Assembly (NCBI GenBank): GCA_035637175.1
Contig: DASPXS010000292.1
Coordinates: 1 to 6,209 of the forward strand
DNA length: 6,209 bases
Reading direction: 5' to 3'
Source of the DNA: AV2 sp035637175
GTDB taxonomy: Bacteria > Verrucomicrobiota > Verrucomicrobiia > Limisphaerales > AV2
Shown here: positions 5,962 through 6,209 of the stretch, in pieces
Numbering within the stretch: the stretch's first letter is position 1
Layout: each line of letters starts with the position of its first letter
Program-made: the position numbers and the translations under genes
Notes under the pieces: generated by a model
What the model saw: only the letters and a program-made list of their open reading frames with translations
Told to the model about the DNA's origin: nothing
The model's database searches: none

Positions 5962-6036
5962 CTCCTGACACGGGAGGTTTCTCTTGTTCCGGGATCTTCA
6001 ACGGCATCCACGGCGCCCCTGCCATTCCCTGCAGAG

Positions 6037-6060
6037 TCCGCCCCGCTGCGGCCAGGCGGA
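6037..6060 (-). terminator. possible terminator stem-loop after the right-edge gene
   Basis: TCCGCC (6037-6042) pairs with GGCGGA (6055-6060), and a smaller CCGC-T-GCGG stem is nested in the loop. It begins 12 bases after the TAG of the right-edge gene. A T-run lies before the stem but not after it on the transcribed strand, so intrinsic termination is doubtful. Confidence 0.25.
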
Positions 6061-6072
6061 AAACGTCTGCCG

Positions 6073-6209
6073 CTACAGTCCGATCAGACCAGCATCGTCC
6101 AATGCGCGGCGAAGCAAATCCGTGACGCCCAGTACGCCCGCCCAGTGGACGAGGTAATCCCGGTCGATTGTGCCCGATTGCACTTTGAGGACACCGAGCA
6201 GGTCGCGCC
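6073..6209 (-). CDS. C-terminal 44 residues of a protein entering from the right edge
   Basis: The frame from 6209 to the TAG at 6073-6075 reads RDLLGVLKVQ, then TIDRDYLVHWAGVLGV, then DLLRRALDDAGLIGL. The pattern (R-D-[IVL]-L-G-[IVL]-L-K-V-Q ... D-x-x-Y-L-x-x-W-A-x-x-L-G-V-x-D-L-L-x-R-A) resembles the C-terminal end of stand-alone bacterial nucleotidyltransferase-like proteins, but only this tail is visible and the catalytic part would lie outside the window. It is too short for the track's length cut-off yet is clearly protein-like and ends 308 bp before the DUF1592 start. Coding status is fairly sure; the family is a guess. Confidence 0.65.
   Translation of the reverse strand, partial: RDLLGVLKVQSGTIDRDYLVHWAGVLGVTDLLRRALDDAGLIGL

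Larger units (their letters stand above)
5765..6072. other. intergenic region with hairpins upstream of the DUF1592 gene
   Basis: This 308-bp gap contains no convincing gene. From right to left it holds a GC-rich stem-loop near the preceding stop (6037-6060), a near-perfect hairpin (5943-5961), a palindromic hairpin cluster (5854-5875) and a promoter (5801-5829). On the minus strand the DUF1592 frame stays open up to 6025, but the 87-residue extension is arginine/proline-rich and sits before a clean signal peptide, so it is treated as non-coding. Confidence 0.7.

Noticed and set aside
5765..6025. 87-residue N-terminal extension of the DUF1592 frame
   Set aside because: It is arginine/proline-rich, includes hairpins and the promoter, and precedes a clean Sec signal peptide at ATG 5764; an exported protein would not start before it.

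Overview
The window looks like chromosomal DNA of a Verrucomicrobiota bacterium, or possibly a planctomycete. The evidence is a large secreted cytochrome-like protein of the PSCyt1/DUF1587/DUF1595/DUF1592/DUF1588/DUF1585 architecture (3143-5764, minus) and the start of a Tat-exported DUF1552 protein (1-253, minus). In these phyla the two families are normally encoded as an adjacent pair, DUF1592 gene first. No RNA gene, CRISPR array or transposase gene is visible.

Layout from right to left, following transcription of most genes. At 6073-6209 (minus) is the C-terminal tail of a protein I cannot name firmly. A 308-bp gap (5765-6072) with hairpins and a good sigma70-type promoter precedes the 873-residue DUF1592 protein. 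Between that gene and its expected partner lies about 2.9 kb of visibly lower-GC DNA (254-3142) that looks like an accessory insertion. It carries a 300-residue protein with a TIR-like/nucleoside deoxyribosyltransferase-like N-terminal domain (2139-3041, minus), a 231-bp gap with two copies of a palindromic CCTGTAACAG box, a 92-residue unknown protein (1629-1907, minus), a probable HaeII-family restriction endonuclease (657-1625, plus), and a fragment resembling the central part of topoisomerase IV subunit B (263-658, minus) that runs into a short GC-rich tandem repeat. The DUF1552 gene starts just beyond.

The most interesting part is this insert. Two probable immunity proteins, a restriction endonuclease without a visible methyltransferase and a TIR-like protein with an unassigned C-terminal half, sit between two genes that usually form a unit. 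That suggests a small defence cassette acquired at this spot, with leftover gene pieces at its edges (the parE-like fragment on one side and a 24-codon tail next to the DUF1592 stop on the other). All functional names are from recognition of motifs and overall sequence; no database search was run.
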